Below, one piece after another: positions 50,868-60,993 of a DNA stretch of 64,000 nt. The DNA lies in assembly GCA_002116315.1 (NCBI GenBank), contig KZ107849.1, forward strand, positions 92,544 to 156,543. The letters are read 5' to 3'. A program made the translations under genes and the position numbers. The notes beneath the pieces were generated by a model that was not told where the DNA came from, did no database searches, and was given only the letters and a program-made list of their open reading frames with translations. Position 1 is the stretch's first letter. Each line of letters starts with the position of its first letter. The DNA is from Epicoccum nigrum (lineage: Eukaryota > Ascomycota > Dothideomycetes > Pleosporales > Didymellaceae).

Positions 50868-52704
50868 TTAGCCATTAAGAAAGTCATAGGTTCTTGATTG
50901 ATCAGATCTGTCAGACAGAAATTGCTGTCTGATGAAGTCTTCAAGCTCCTGATACTCTTGAGTGGTAGTAGCCTTCTCGAATAACAGAGTCTCGATCTGG
51001 CCCTCAAGTTTCGTGGTATCTTCGTACTTGAATCTCGCTCCATCCGCAAGATTTAATGCTTCCTTGAGGTTACTTTCGATTTGATTGATCCGACCACTTG
51101 ATTGCGTCTGCCAAATCTCTCTTTCCTTCTCAAACTTGACCAGGACGCTCTGAAGTCTCTCCTCGGCGCTTGAGAGTTCATGAGCGGCGAGACCCACGTC
51201 CAACTCAAGAGTTTGGGAGGAAGCTCTCTCAAGCTCAACCCACTTCAAGCATCTTTCGATGCGGGCCTCTGTGGCTGCGACTAATCTATAATCGCTGGTC
51301 TGATCTCCATTCAGTGCCTCTGTGATTGTAGAAAGAGATGTGTGCAAAGCTGAAGGCTTTTTTTGACTGCCTCCACGGCGGTGGCGGTCTTGTCCTTTGA
51401 CGCGGAGAATCGGAGTAGAGTCGAGAGGACCTGGTGAACCTTTCACAATTGGGATATCTGCTTAATCGCAAGATCGAAACTGCCATCGAGTGACTGGTAC
51501 GAATGGTTCCGCCGCTGTATCGTCTTGTGTAGTTGAGTGATCTCCGTAAATTTTGCGCGGATTTCGCCTGCTTGCTTGTTTCGCTCTTCTGTAAGACGCC
51601 TGATCGCTACTCCGGTCTTCTTTGAGCATCTCAGGAATGCCCACTAAGCTAGAAATCGTTTTCTCCAGCTCTGTGTTCTGCCGAGTTGCTTCGTCCTTGA
51701 GGCGCATCTCTTCGAGTAGCTTTGCCTGCTCGTCGCACAGCTTCTGGCCCAACTTCTCTTTGCCCGTTACCAGCCGTTCGTTCAGCTGGTCCTTCTCACG
51801 CACCTTACCGTTCAGCTACTCTTTGTTCTCGTCCGACCGCTGGTTCAGCTAGTCCTTCTCAAGAAGGTCCCTGCTCAACTGCTCTTTGTTCTTTCCCAGC
51901 TGTGCTATCTCCGTCTCCAGCTGCGAGTTGCGTTGTTGGAAGTCTTCTAGCTGAGAAGTGACGCCTCGACTACGCTCTTTTGTGGCTTCGATCTCGTCTT
52001 TTCATTCTTGCTCCAGATTGGCTAGTTTTTCTCTGTTTTTTTTTTTTCCTGATTTTTTCCTGGCGCTGGACTGCAGATTCTAGGTCGAGCTTAAGGTCGG
52101 CGTTGGCTTCAAGCTGCTGGTTTAGAGAAGTGTCGTTTTGTATGAGACGAGAATCGAGCTCAGACATACCTCTGTCGGCCTCCTCCGCATCGGTGTGAAA
52201 AAACAACTCGGCAAGAGTGTTACTGAGCTCAGAAATAGATGTTTCAGTCTTCTCCGTATCGGTTTGGAAAGCAGCACATTCCGCAAGAGTATTACTGAGC
52301 TCTCCCCGAACCTCACCGAGCTTGACGTTGTTCGCGTTGCACTGCTAGTCAAGAGATATTTGGGCTTGCGTGAGATTCGATTCGAGCTCAGCTCTGGCTC
52401 TCTCGGCTTCCTCTGCATCGGTGTGGATAGAGCACTCCGCAAGGGTATTATCGAGCTCGTCCCGAATCACGCGGGTGCTTGCTAAGCGCTGTGGCAAGCC
52501 TCGCCCATGGTGCGAGAGGATCGCGTTATGCTGATTGAACAAGGCTTGCCTTTCTTGAAGGTGACGATTGGCTTCGTCTCGGTCTTGCTGTTGCTGAAGT
52601 TGCTGTTGTTATTGCTGGGTTGGGTCGCCCGCCATGAAGAGGCCATTGGCGATCTGTTGCTGGGTTTGGAAAATGTGGTTATGCACAAAAGTGGGAGGTG
52701 ACAT
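50868..52704 (-). pseudogene. Coiled-coil protein gene with multiple in-frame stops
   Basis: ATG at 52704 (MSPPTFVHNHIFQTQQQIAN) opens a frame that reads as a long Q/E/K/L-rich coiled coil of roughly 600 residues. It is interrupted by TAA at 52609-52611 inside a Gln run, TAG at 52345-52347, TGA at 52002-52004, and TAG at 51849-51851 and 51816-51818. There is a frame change at a 12-T homopolymer (about 52038-52049) and further shifts near 51620 and 51460. The TAGs sit where repeats nearby have CAG: the phrase EKDQLNE has the sister copy EKD-stop-LNQ. The last part (50868-51446) is a clean coiled-coil ORF ending QQFLSDRSDQSRTYDFLNG. It has internal repeats (ELDNTLAEC, ELSNTLAEC). Likely inactivated by RIP-type C-to-T change plus indels. 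Confidence 0.7.
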
Positions 52705-53120
52705 TTGAAATCATTTGTCGTGTAAAATTCATAGTAATTCTTAACAGATACTTGCAAGAATAACACTGCTTTCCTTATTGATTGCAAGTCTCGGCGCACG
52801 GTCAATCTGCGAGTTTTGGGACGTGTATGTATCGCAAAAAGTCACCAAGACCTGTACCGACTATTCATTCGATGCAGACCTGTCACAATCTCTCAAATAG
52901 ATTCTGGGTAGCCAAAGAGAAATGCGCTAACCTACCCTTGTTGTCGAGGAAGTCACCCCGGCGGAAGTCCGCGGGGAAGTCACCCACTCCGGCAATCCGT
53001 ACGGATCGGCGATGCCTTTAGTGAAGAGGATGGACAATAGTAGCTTGCAGCCAATATTTGTGTTTAGAATAGGGAGACATAATCGCAACGGACATGCCTC
53101 ACCACCCCGCAGTATTGTGA
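52705..53120. other. Intergenic
   Basis: About 0.4 kb between the coiled-coil pseudogene and the inverted-repeat element. No supported feature. Confidence 0.3.
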
Positions 53121-53588
53121 CCTGTACAAGATTTGGGAACCCCTCCCCCCTGTAAAAAAAAAAGTGGGAATATGAGATCAGATACGACCCTAGGTAGTTA
53201 GCAGCACAATATGGGTATCAAATTACTCGGCCTAACGTGCTAAGGCATATAGTAAAGGTCTGTAGGTTTATCCTTACATTGCTGGTTAATAAGAGTGTGA
53301 TAAAGGAAGGAGACTCGGTATGCCAAAGTGACAAAGAGGAGACGTGAAGAAGGGCTGTGACGAGGATAGTGACGAGGGTTGTGACGTTATAGGATCTCTG
53401 TGGCCTCTAAGTGGTGGTGAAGGTCTAGGTCAGGGTCTGCACGTGACTAACAACGTCACTCTGCCCCTGACCCAACTACTTAGAGGCCACGGAGATCCTG
53501 AAAACGTCACTCTGTCTTGCCGACTCTCCTTCCTAGGCTTCCTAATTGGATTTTTTGACAGGGGGGTGGGTCCCAAATCTTATACAGG
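53121..53588. mobile_element. Foldback / MITE-like element with terminal inverted repeats
   Basis: The outer arms are 53121-53160 (CCTGTACAAGATTTGGGAAC...) and 53551-53588 (reverse complement CCTGTATAAGATTTGGGACC...), about 38-40 bp with few mismatches. Inner arms also pair: 53303-53332 with 53505-53535, and 53381-53412 with 53478-53510 (GGATCTCTGTGGCCTCTAAG against GGATCTCCGTGGCCTCTAAG). Length is 468 bp. There is no transposase ORF. No clear target-site duplication is visible beyond a TA inside each end. It looks like a non-autonomous element. Confidence 0.75.
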
Positions 53589-53850
53589 GCACCCATATCA
53601 TATGAAAAGTGCTTGGACCGAGCAGATAGCAGACCATGTACAACCCGTACCTGCTTTTAGAACCACAGAAAGAGCTAGAAGCACAGCACACATAATGCTG
53701 GAAAAGTACAAATTTCTGGATAGAACATGGACCGCAGATCGCACATTTTTGATTCTCTAAATCAAGGGTCGAGACAGATGCGCAGCGCAGGTGGCCATAT
53801 TGCTGTGTTGTTTTGGAATGCACTTCATAGGCAGGGCTAGGTCGAGAGCC
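53589..53850. other. Short non-coding stretch
   Basis: Between the inverted-repeat element and the degenerate repeat array. It probably belongs to the edge of the array. Confidence 0.3.
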
Positions 53851-55330
53851 AAAGAACAAGACATGTTGAGAGATACTTTGTTTTCGAGTTGCCGGGGCAC
53901 ATGGTAGCGCGATCCAGCTATTTGAATCATGAAAAATTTGAGCAGAGCATGATGCTGTGTGCAAAGGTTTTGAACTGCAGAAAGAGACACAAAGCACACA
54001 ATAGCCAATTTTGGAACAGAACAGAACATGAGTTGTACCCAGCATATTTTCGATCCTCTGAACGGAGGGGGCAGGCAAAAGAAGCGCCACCCATGCCCTA
54101 ACCGAGCTATTCTTTCGGAAGGTAGATATATCGATGATCTTAGAAAAAGACGACATGGTGTCAGCTGGTGACGAATATGAATCTCGAGATGCACCTGATA
54201 TTGCACTGCTTTGCGTCTTCGGGAGCAGAACGACGAGACATAGTCAGTTGCTCTTGTTTTTTTCTGAATCGTAGATAGAAGAGAATACGAACTCAACAGA
54301 CATGACTTGACTTGACTTTGTTTTTGAACAGAACATGCGTGAGGATATGTGATGCTTCGGGATTGAAGAGAGATAAAGGTGCAGTAGAGATATATGGATA
54401 TCTGTTCTGTGATTAAGCACAGACGAACAAGACATAAATCTCATCTAGTTCTCTTTTGAATGATAGATAGAGGAACGTAGAAGCGCGGTAGACTTGGAAG
54501 TTGTTCTGATCGGCTTTTTGAACAGAACATGCATTGAGATATATGGTGTTCTGAGACTCGACAGAGAGAGAACCGCAGCAGAGATATACAGATATTTAAT
54601 TCGTGATTGAAAGCAGAAGGACGAGACATAGTTTTGTCATTGTGGTCTTTTTGAACTATAGATAGAAGCGAACAAAAGCGCTGTAGCTGTAGGTACCTCT
54701 TTTGAATAGACTATGCATTGGGATATGTGATGCTTTAGGTGTAAAGAAAGATAGAAGCCCGGCAGACAAATACATATCTGATGCCTGATGAACATCTCGA
54801 ACAGAACATCCTATCTGATAGTCTTGCCTTTGATTTTTTAAGCTGACGGCGGGAAGAGAGGTACCACACATGTTATAGTCGTAAGCAGCTTTTTGAAAAG
54901 AACATCGCCCCTGAGGACTACAGTTCTGATCTTTTGAGCCGAGGGAGGGGCAGAAGCGTCATACACGCGCAAGTACATGATAACTATTTGATAGAGGACA
55001 GAAGTACAGCAAACATACGTTGCGGTAGATTGAGGTCTTGAACAAACCAACACACATGGAAGCCTGTGACTTTTTTTTTCTTGAAACAGTGAGGGAGACA
55101 AAAGCGCCACACATGACATGCTGATACCTTTGTTTTGAGCAAAAGAAGAAGTATTATTTGTGAAGGAAGAGATAAAGCAGGAATGCTCTGCCTAGTCAAA
55201 ATATTGAACTTAACATGCGCTTGTTGTTCGTTATTTCTGAAGCAGAGAGAGACAGAAAGGCCACACATACTAAGGCAGATCAGTCATTTTGGACAGAAGA
55301 GAAACGCCACACATGCGAAGTGAGAGGAAA
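53851..55330. repeat. Degenerate tandem array of about 190-195 bp units
   Basis: Recurring phrases mark the units. A purine-rich AAGACAT or GAGACAT ends at 53864, 54240, 54435 and 54629, spacing 376 (two units), 195 and 194. GAACAGAACATG-like words recur at about 54020, 54327, 54519, 54703 (mutated) and 54895 (mutated). Further right, ...GCCACACATG-like words repeat near 54867, 55100, 55260 and 55310. On the minus strand successive units keep a related frame that starts MSRPSAFNH, MSCSSVLNH or MSRRSAPED and contains ISLL and HHIS..MFCSK. The units are strongly diverged, so the array is old. Confidence 0.7.
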
Positions 55331-55896
55331 TCTTTGAGCAGAAATGAAAGTATTTGTCGTGGAGGAGAGAAGTGCAGTAACAGGAGACGCCTTTATATCT
55401 CACATCGCACGTGATCATACATAACCCGGAAGCTTCGTGAATACACTCCATGACCACTCCTTTTGGCCTGACTTCTACAGCCACAGCACCTCACTCGTTC
55501 CAAGCAGACACCGCACTTATAAGGAACTCAACCCAGAAAAGTTGGAAGGACAAGGCTGCTAAAGAAAATCGTAGGCATCCCGGACCTATTCTCAATTAAT
55601 CGATACCTGTCAATTAGATCTAAAGTCATCTATCCTGGTACGCATATCACCACAGAGTATTCAGCAACGCAAGAACCATCATATGCAAGTGTTGTTTACT
55701 TCTGTCATTCCGTCGTCTATGTGGTATCGCTTGCCTGGCTTTTGATCGTCACATGGTGCCCTCCCCTGCACACACTGGTTCTGCCTCGCTGTGAGGCACT
55801 GCACTCTTCAATCCTCAGCGGCATCGCACGCGGTCACGAGAGTTGCGCTCGGACGTGGCGCGGGTCGTCGTGGGCTGCTGCATGCTGCTGTCAAGT
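55331..55896. other. Intergenic
   Basis: 3' flank of CCT5 and the edge of the repeat array. No gene seen. Confidence 0.35.
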
Positions 55897-57886
55897 CTAG
55901 TAGTCCTCGTCGCCGCCGGCAATGATCACGTTATTGATCTGGAATCAATGTCAGCACGAGTCTGGGTAAGTACGGGGCGTTGGATTGACTCACCTTGAGC
56001 ACCATCCTGCACAGCTGGGTGGCGAGCATGAGCTGTTGCCTCTTGGAGATCAGGGGGTCGATGACGAAGTGCTCCTTCATGTCGTTGCTGCCTGTCTGCA
56101 TGCAGTCGACGCCTAACCTTGTGTTCTTCTCCTTGGCCTGTCGCGACTTGATGCTAGCAAGAGTCTCAATGGGGCTCAGACCGGAGTTCTCAGCAAGGGC
56201 CATGGGGACCTGGTCGAGGGCGTCGGCGAAGGCGCGCATGGCATACTGCTCAAGGCCGGGGCTCTTGACCGCTGCGTCCTCGACGGCCAGCGAGCAAGCA
56301 ACCTCAGCGGCACCTCCACCGTAGACGATGCGGTTGTCGCGCACCAGGTTGCGGACGACGCAGAGGGCGTCGTGCAGCGATCGCTTGGCCTCGTCGATGA
56401 TCATCTTGTTGGAACCACGGACGAAGACTGTGACAGCCCTGGTGTTGGCGCACTCCTCGATGACCAGCATCTTGTCTCTTGTTGTGCCGAATGTGAGCTC
56501 CCTGACCACACCAGCTTTTCCGAGCTTCTCGGCGCTGAGATCCTCGAATCGGGGCACGATACGGCCGTTGGTTGCGATGGCGATCAGCTCAATCTCGGGG
56601 CCTCCGACCCATCGGACGGCAGGCAGCTTGTTTGTGAGCAAAAGGTGGTTGGCCTCATCGTCGAATCCCCACTGGCAGATGACGACGTTGGCGCCGGTGT
56701 TCTTGATCTGGTCGATCATCTCGGTGAACTTGTTGGACTCGTATGTCTGGAGCTTCTTGAACTCCTCGACCGAGGTGATGTCGAGCTTGTGCTTGGTCTT
56801 GGGTTTCGGGGGCTCGAAGGCGCATGTGAGGATGGCGAGTTTGGCGTCGCGGACCTCGGAGGGCATCTGGGGATGCGAGAAGTCCTTGTCTATTATGACA
56901 CCCTTGACCAACAATGTGTCCTCCAGCGATCCTCCGACCTTGCCGTCCACCTTGATCAGCTCGAAGTCGACATCCTTGCGCTCGAAGTCTGCGACGGAGA
57001 GAACGGCATCAACGGCGATGTTGGCGAACTGGTCGTGCGCCTTGGAGACGATCTTGGAGCCCAGACTTGTCTTTGCGACCCTGAACAGCTCCTCGGTGTT
57101 GTCCTTGCTGAAGTGGATCTCGTCGCTGATCTCGTCGAGGCGGGCCACAGCGACCTCACAGGCTTGGTCGTAGCCGTCTGCTATCCTGATGGGGTGGATA
57201 CCCTTGTCAATCAGATCTGCGGCCTGTCCAAGCAGCGCACCAGCCAACACTACGACACCTGTTGTGCCGTCACCAATCTCCTCGTCCTGAGACCTGGACA
57301 GCTCTACAAGCAGCTTTGCGACGTGGTTCGAAATCTCCATCTGGGAGAGAATGGTGGCGCCGTCGTTCGTTACGGTGATATCGCCATCGGGGGAGATGAG
57401 GATCTTGTCGAGTCCGCGGGGGCCCTGCCAGAATCAGTGCCTGTTTCCATATTTCCCTCTCCAGAATCATATATTGCGTACAAGCGATGTCTTAACGAGG
57501 TTGGCGACTGTCTGTGCGGCCAGAATGTGCGACTTGACGGCCTCGTTGCCATGCTGCCTCTTCTTCTTGCCCTGGCTGTCTGCTGTCAGCTCCTGCCTAC
57601 GCCAGCACTCCTGCAGTCCCGTGCCACATACTCTCTGACGATAATGAATGGACGGCCCGTCTCGTCCTTCATCACCTGGGCTGTCGTACCGCTTCGTTAG
57701 TTGCTGCCTTCTACAGTTGTGCGGGGTCGGTCGATGGAAGTGGAGGGCGGCTTGGAGGCATACCTTGCGACATGTCGAGATCTGTACAAGCGGCGGTCAG
57801 TATACAAGCCGTTCAGGAGGTATTCGCTGTTTTCGAAGGCTGCTGCGGGACAGCGCGGTGAATGCAGTGGACTTACTCATGGCCAT
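55897..57886 (-). CDS. cct5: T-complex chaperonin subunit epsilon (CCT5)
   Basis: Six exons: 57886-57877 (10 nt), 57781-57764 (18 nt), 57680-57632, 57575-57482, 57424-55994 and 55938-55897; 547 aa, the usual CCT length. The first four join to MAMNLDMSQAQVMKDETGRP, then IIVRDQGKKKRQHGNEAVKS, which is the epsilon-subunit N-terminus. Chaperonin motifs: LGPRGLDKILISPDGDITVT, NDGATIL, EIGDGTTGVVVLAGALL, NTGANVVICQWGFDDEAN, RGSNKMIIDEAKRSLHDALC, IVYGGGAAE, and a C-terminal INNVIIAGG. It is one of eight subunits of the cytosolic TRiC/CCT ring that folds actin and tubulin with ATP. Two start-proximal micro-exons are notable. Divergent from the HP1-like gene. Confidence 0.95.
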
Positions 57887-58197
57887 CTTGGGTGACTATC
57901 TATCTCAAGGGACAAACAACAAAAACACACGCTCCAAAATAGTATGCACAGGCAGGAATGGCTACTACTGCGCGTGGACGGTAATAGTGAGGGGTGGTGG
58001 GGTCCGCCAGCACCAACAGCTGTATCCAAAACTTTCCCTGCCAAGGCCGGGGGGTTCTAGCGGCGAGTGCGCGCGACGGCGCGTCCACGAGCCAGAGCTG
58101 CACCGTCGGCCAATTGAGCTCCCACGCGACGCCCACCACCTTTTGGCGACCATTATTACGGAGCACATCGCGCAGCGCCTCCCGCGGCAGCTTCGCC
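57887..58197. promoter_or_regulatory. Divergent promoter between cct5 and HP1-like gene
   Basis: 311 bp between the two ATGs. Must serve both genes. No named motif can be assigned with confidence. Confidence 0.4.
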
Positions 58198-59113
58198 ATG
58201 CCACGTGAGCCACTCCATCCCCACTGCGCCAATGCGCCCATTGCGCCTGTACTGACGCGCGCCCGCAGCTGCTCTCAGCGATGTAGACTCCTCGGACCAT
58301 GAGGACGTTCCCGCGACCAAGACGCTGAAACAGGCCGGCAAGAAGGCAGCAGAGCCCGAAGAACCTGAAGAGCCTGAGGAGGAGGGAGACGAGGAAGACG
58401 TTGGTGAAGATGAGTACGCGCAAACACTGCTACCCAGCCACTCCCACCGTATGCGCTAAACGTTGGGCAGATACGTCGTCGAGAAGATCCTTGGCCACCG
58501 ATTCAACAAGGGTGTTCTGGAGTTCGACGTGAAGTGGCAGGGCTACGACAACCCCGAGGACCGCACCTGGGAGCCCGAGGAGAATATGTACGCGCACCGC
58601 GCAAACAGCTTGCGACTACGCTGATACGGACAGGGAAACGGCAGCCGACGTGCTGAAGGAGTACTTCGAGGACATTGGCGGGCGGCCCGAGAAGCCTGAG
58701 AAGGGCACCAAGCGAAAGGGCCGCGCTTCGACCGCTAAAAGCGTGACGGGCACGCCAGCCTCCACCACGAAGCGCACAAAGACCAAGGCGGAGCCTGTAG
58801 AAAAAGCATGGAGTCCGCCGCCGGGCTCGTGGGAGCACGACGTCTCCCACATTGACACGGTGGAAGAGAACATCGATCCTAAGACAGGGAAAGACACGAG
58901 ATATGCCTACCTCGTATGGAACAATCAGAAGAAAACACAACATCCGCTCAAGCACATCTATACAAAGTGCCCCCAAAAGGTCAGTCATCCTTGTTTTACA
59001 ACCGCGGACAGCTTATTGACTGACTCGTCCAGATGCTCCAATACTACGAGAGCCACCTCGTGTTCACGAAAGATAACAATACCAACGGCGACGCCATAGA
59101 CGAAGCCTACTAG
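58198..59113 (+). CDS. Heterochromatin protein 1 homologue (chromo and chromoshadow domains)
   Basis: Exons 58198-58204 (7 nt), 58269-58413, 58471-58587, 58634-58979 and 59033-59113; 231 aa. Start MPPALSDVDSSDHEDVP. An acidic region precedes the chromodomain YVVEKILGHRFNKGVLEF, then VKWQGYDNPEDRTWEPEENM, with the aromatic cage residues Tyr, Trp and Trp in place. A basic linker (TKRKGRASTAKS) leads to a chromoshadow-like domain (SWEHDVSHIDTVEENIDP, YAYLVWNNQKKTQHPLKHIY, KMLQYYESHLVF). HP1 reads H3K9 methylation and recruits partners such as the DNA methyltransferase pathway; in Neurospora it is needed for DNA methylation. Because decayed, RIP-like sequence lies just left, it is pertinent to silencing here, but the genomic closeness is likely chance. 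Confidence 0.92.
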
Positions 59114-59987
59114 GACGAATCCTCCGCCCATAGAGCGTCTGGTTCTCCTCGCGCCGACTCACCACACACGCCCTACAAGCGCCGCACGCCCTACGTCATC
59201 GCGACACCCAGCGGCTTCATACCCGTAGGCGACGCAAGTGTGCTCCATCTGGGAGGCCGGATGGAACTCAAGGTGTTGCTGGCAGTAGACGCTTCTGACC
59301 GCGACGACACCACACCAACGCAGCCGTCTCCGATATAGTTCGTTTTTTTTCAAGCGCACTCTCACGCGCACTCTCACGCGCCCTTGGATGATGGCTGGGA
59401 GCTTTGACGTCTTGGCAAGGCGTTTGGATGGAGCTGTGTTTGTCTGGCTGTTTCGGTAGTATATTCGGCGGTCTCGCGCCGAACCAATTGAGATTTAACC
59501 GTCATCTATACTGCCAAAAGAGGGTGTTGTTCAGATAAACAGGGTTCAGACTGCAGGTGCACGATCTCAGAAGTCAGTCGTTGTCATCGAACCCCTTCCA
59601 TAGCAGCATATATATACAAACCAGTAACAACCCAGTGTGCACATGCCCAGCCAGTCACAGGTGCATTAGTCCTGCAATCATTGTTTAACATCTTCGTTTT
59701 TCTTCTGTAGTAACAATAGAAAGCCAGCCATCTACGGCGGCACCCGGGTATCGAAAACCAAGAACCCATCCCATCATCCCCACACACATGTACAACAAGA
59801 GAAAGATGGATATTCCACCCCGTCCTCAAAGAAACAGAATCCCAACCCCAAAACGCCGCCCATGCTATATCAAAACCATGTACCCATCAATCGTAAAAAC
59901 AAATCCTTTCTCGGCTTTCTTCCAGCGTGAGCATCTTGCATCGTGCCTGCATCCTCTGCCATCGTCTCATGTCTGTGGTGGGTTCAT
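59114..59987. other. Intergenic
   Basis: 0.9 kb holding the 3' flank of the HP1-like gene and of the microprotein gene (convergent). A CTCACGCGCA direct repeat lies near 59362-59382. No gene seen. Confidence 0.35.
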
Positions 59988-60137
59988 TTACGCAACGCTG
60001 GTCATGTCGCTCCCGCTGCTTGTAGCCGTCCCGCCCACCGCCATGCGCGTTTGCAGGTAGTAGATCAGGTAGGCGATGAGCGCGATGAGGATGAAGAGGA
60101 TCAGGATGATCAGGAAGATGACGATATTGCGCTTCAT
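59988..60137 (-). CDS. 49-residue single-pass membrane microprotein
   Basis: ATG at 60137 with an A at -3 and stop TAA at 59988. After a short basic MKRN comes an almost unbroken hydrophobic helix, IVIFLIILILFILIALIAYL, continuing IYYLQTR, then a small polar tail (AVGGTATSSGSDMTSVA). No cysteine. The positive N-terminus and R after the helix suggest a tail in the ER lumen or intermembrane space, or a small subunit of a membrane complex. No homologue known to me. The long hydrophobic run in one frame and a good start context make a random ORF unlikely. An upstream non-coding exon could exist. Confidence 0.6.
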   Translation of the reverse strand: MKRNIVIFLIILILFILIALIAYLIYYLQTRMAVGGTATSSGSDMTSVA

Positions 60138-60993
60138 TTTGAAGGTTTGGCGGAGGAGGAAGATATGGGTGAGGCGTGTGGTTTCGTGGGTACGAGGGGT
60201 GCTCGTTGGGTTTGTGGAGTGTGTGGAGGTGAGGTCTGGGGACTGTCAGTTGTGCTTCTAATGGATTTCGGGAGGAGACGTACCAGGTGTGCTCCTTTCA
60301 ATTGCAGACAATTCACAGCCGTTCTCTAGTACACGCGTCGTACAGATCTACCGCTCAATCGTCCAGGTCGTCGCACAACAATCGCAAGTAACTCTAGTCA
60401 AGCGAATGGACTTTGTAAATGCGTAGAGATTCGTGCGTGGTCACAAACAGCAGTGTAAGGACTTTCCAACCCACAGCCCGCCGCAGGCACAATCCCACTT
60501 TTGTACACCCAGCATGGCTGGCAGCCGCGCTCGTGCGGGGAGGAGGCTGGGAAACGACGGGGCTGGAAGCGTGCGCGCGGGCGCTTCTGATTGGCTCAGT
60601 GCGGAGAGGTAAGCAGCGCTGGGGAGGCTGGACGTGAGACACGTCAGGCACTCCCGTGTGAACATCACGCAGGGACGAATGGTGCTAACAGGTTTTTGTG
60701 GGTGTGAGGGTGGTGACGAGCGCGGGATTTGTTGCTGGGGCGCGTTTGTGGGCTTGGGAGCTTTGTTGATTGCGGTTCGCGTTGTTGATGATGCGGCGTT
60801 GCTGGGGGCTTAGCGCGGCGTCACGATTGTAGGTCCTCCAGCGTGGTTTGTGATATTGTGCCTGAGTGTTTTTGTGGAGAAATGATTCCGCAAAAGTATG
60901 AACGGTATGAGTAGAATACTCCTGACGCCTATTACATTGTACACATCTGTACTGCCAACCCAGCCCATCTTGCGCCTTGAAAGAACTCCTCGG
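60138..60993. other. Intergenic
   Basis: 0.85 kb between the microprotein and F-box genes (both minus strand). No supported gene. Confidence 0.35.

Noticed and set aside
50868..52704. Altered genetic code with TAG/TAA read as Gln
   Set aside because: Neighbouring intact genes (Zds, HP1-like, CCT5, DUF985 cupin) end at TAG at the expected family C-terminus, so the stops here are real lesions.
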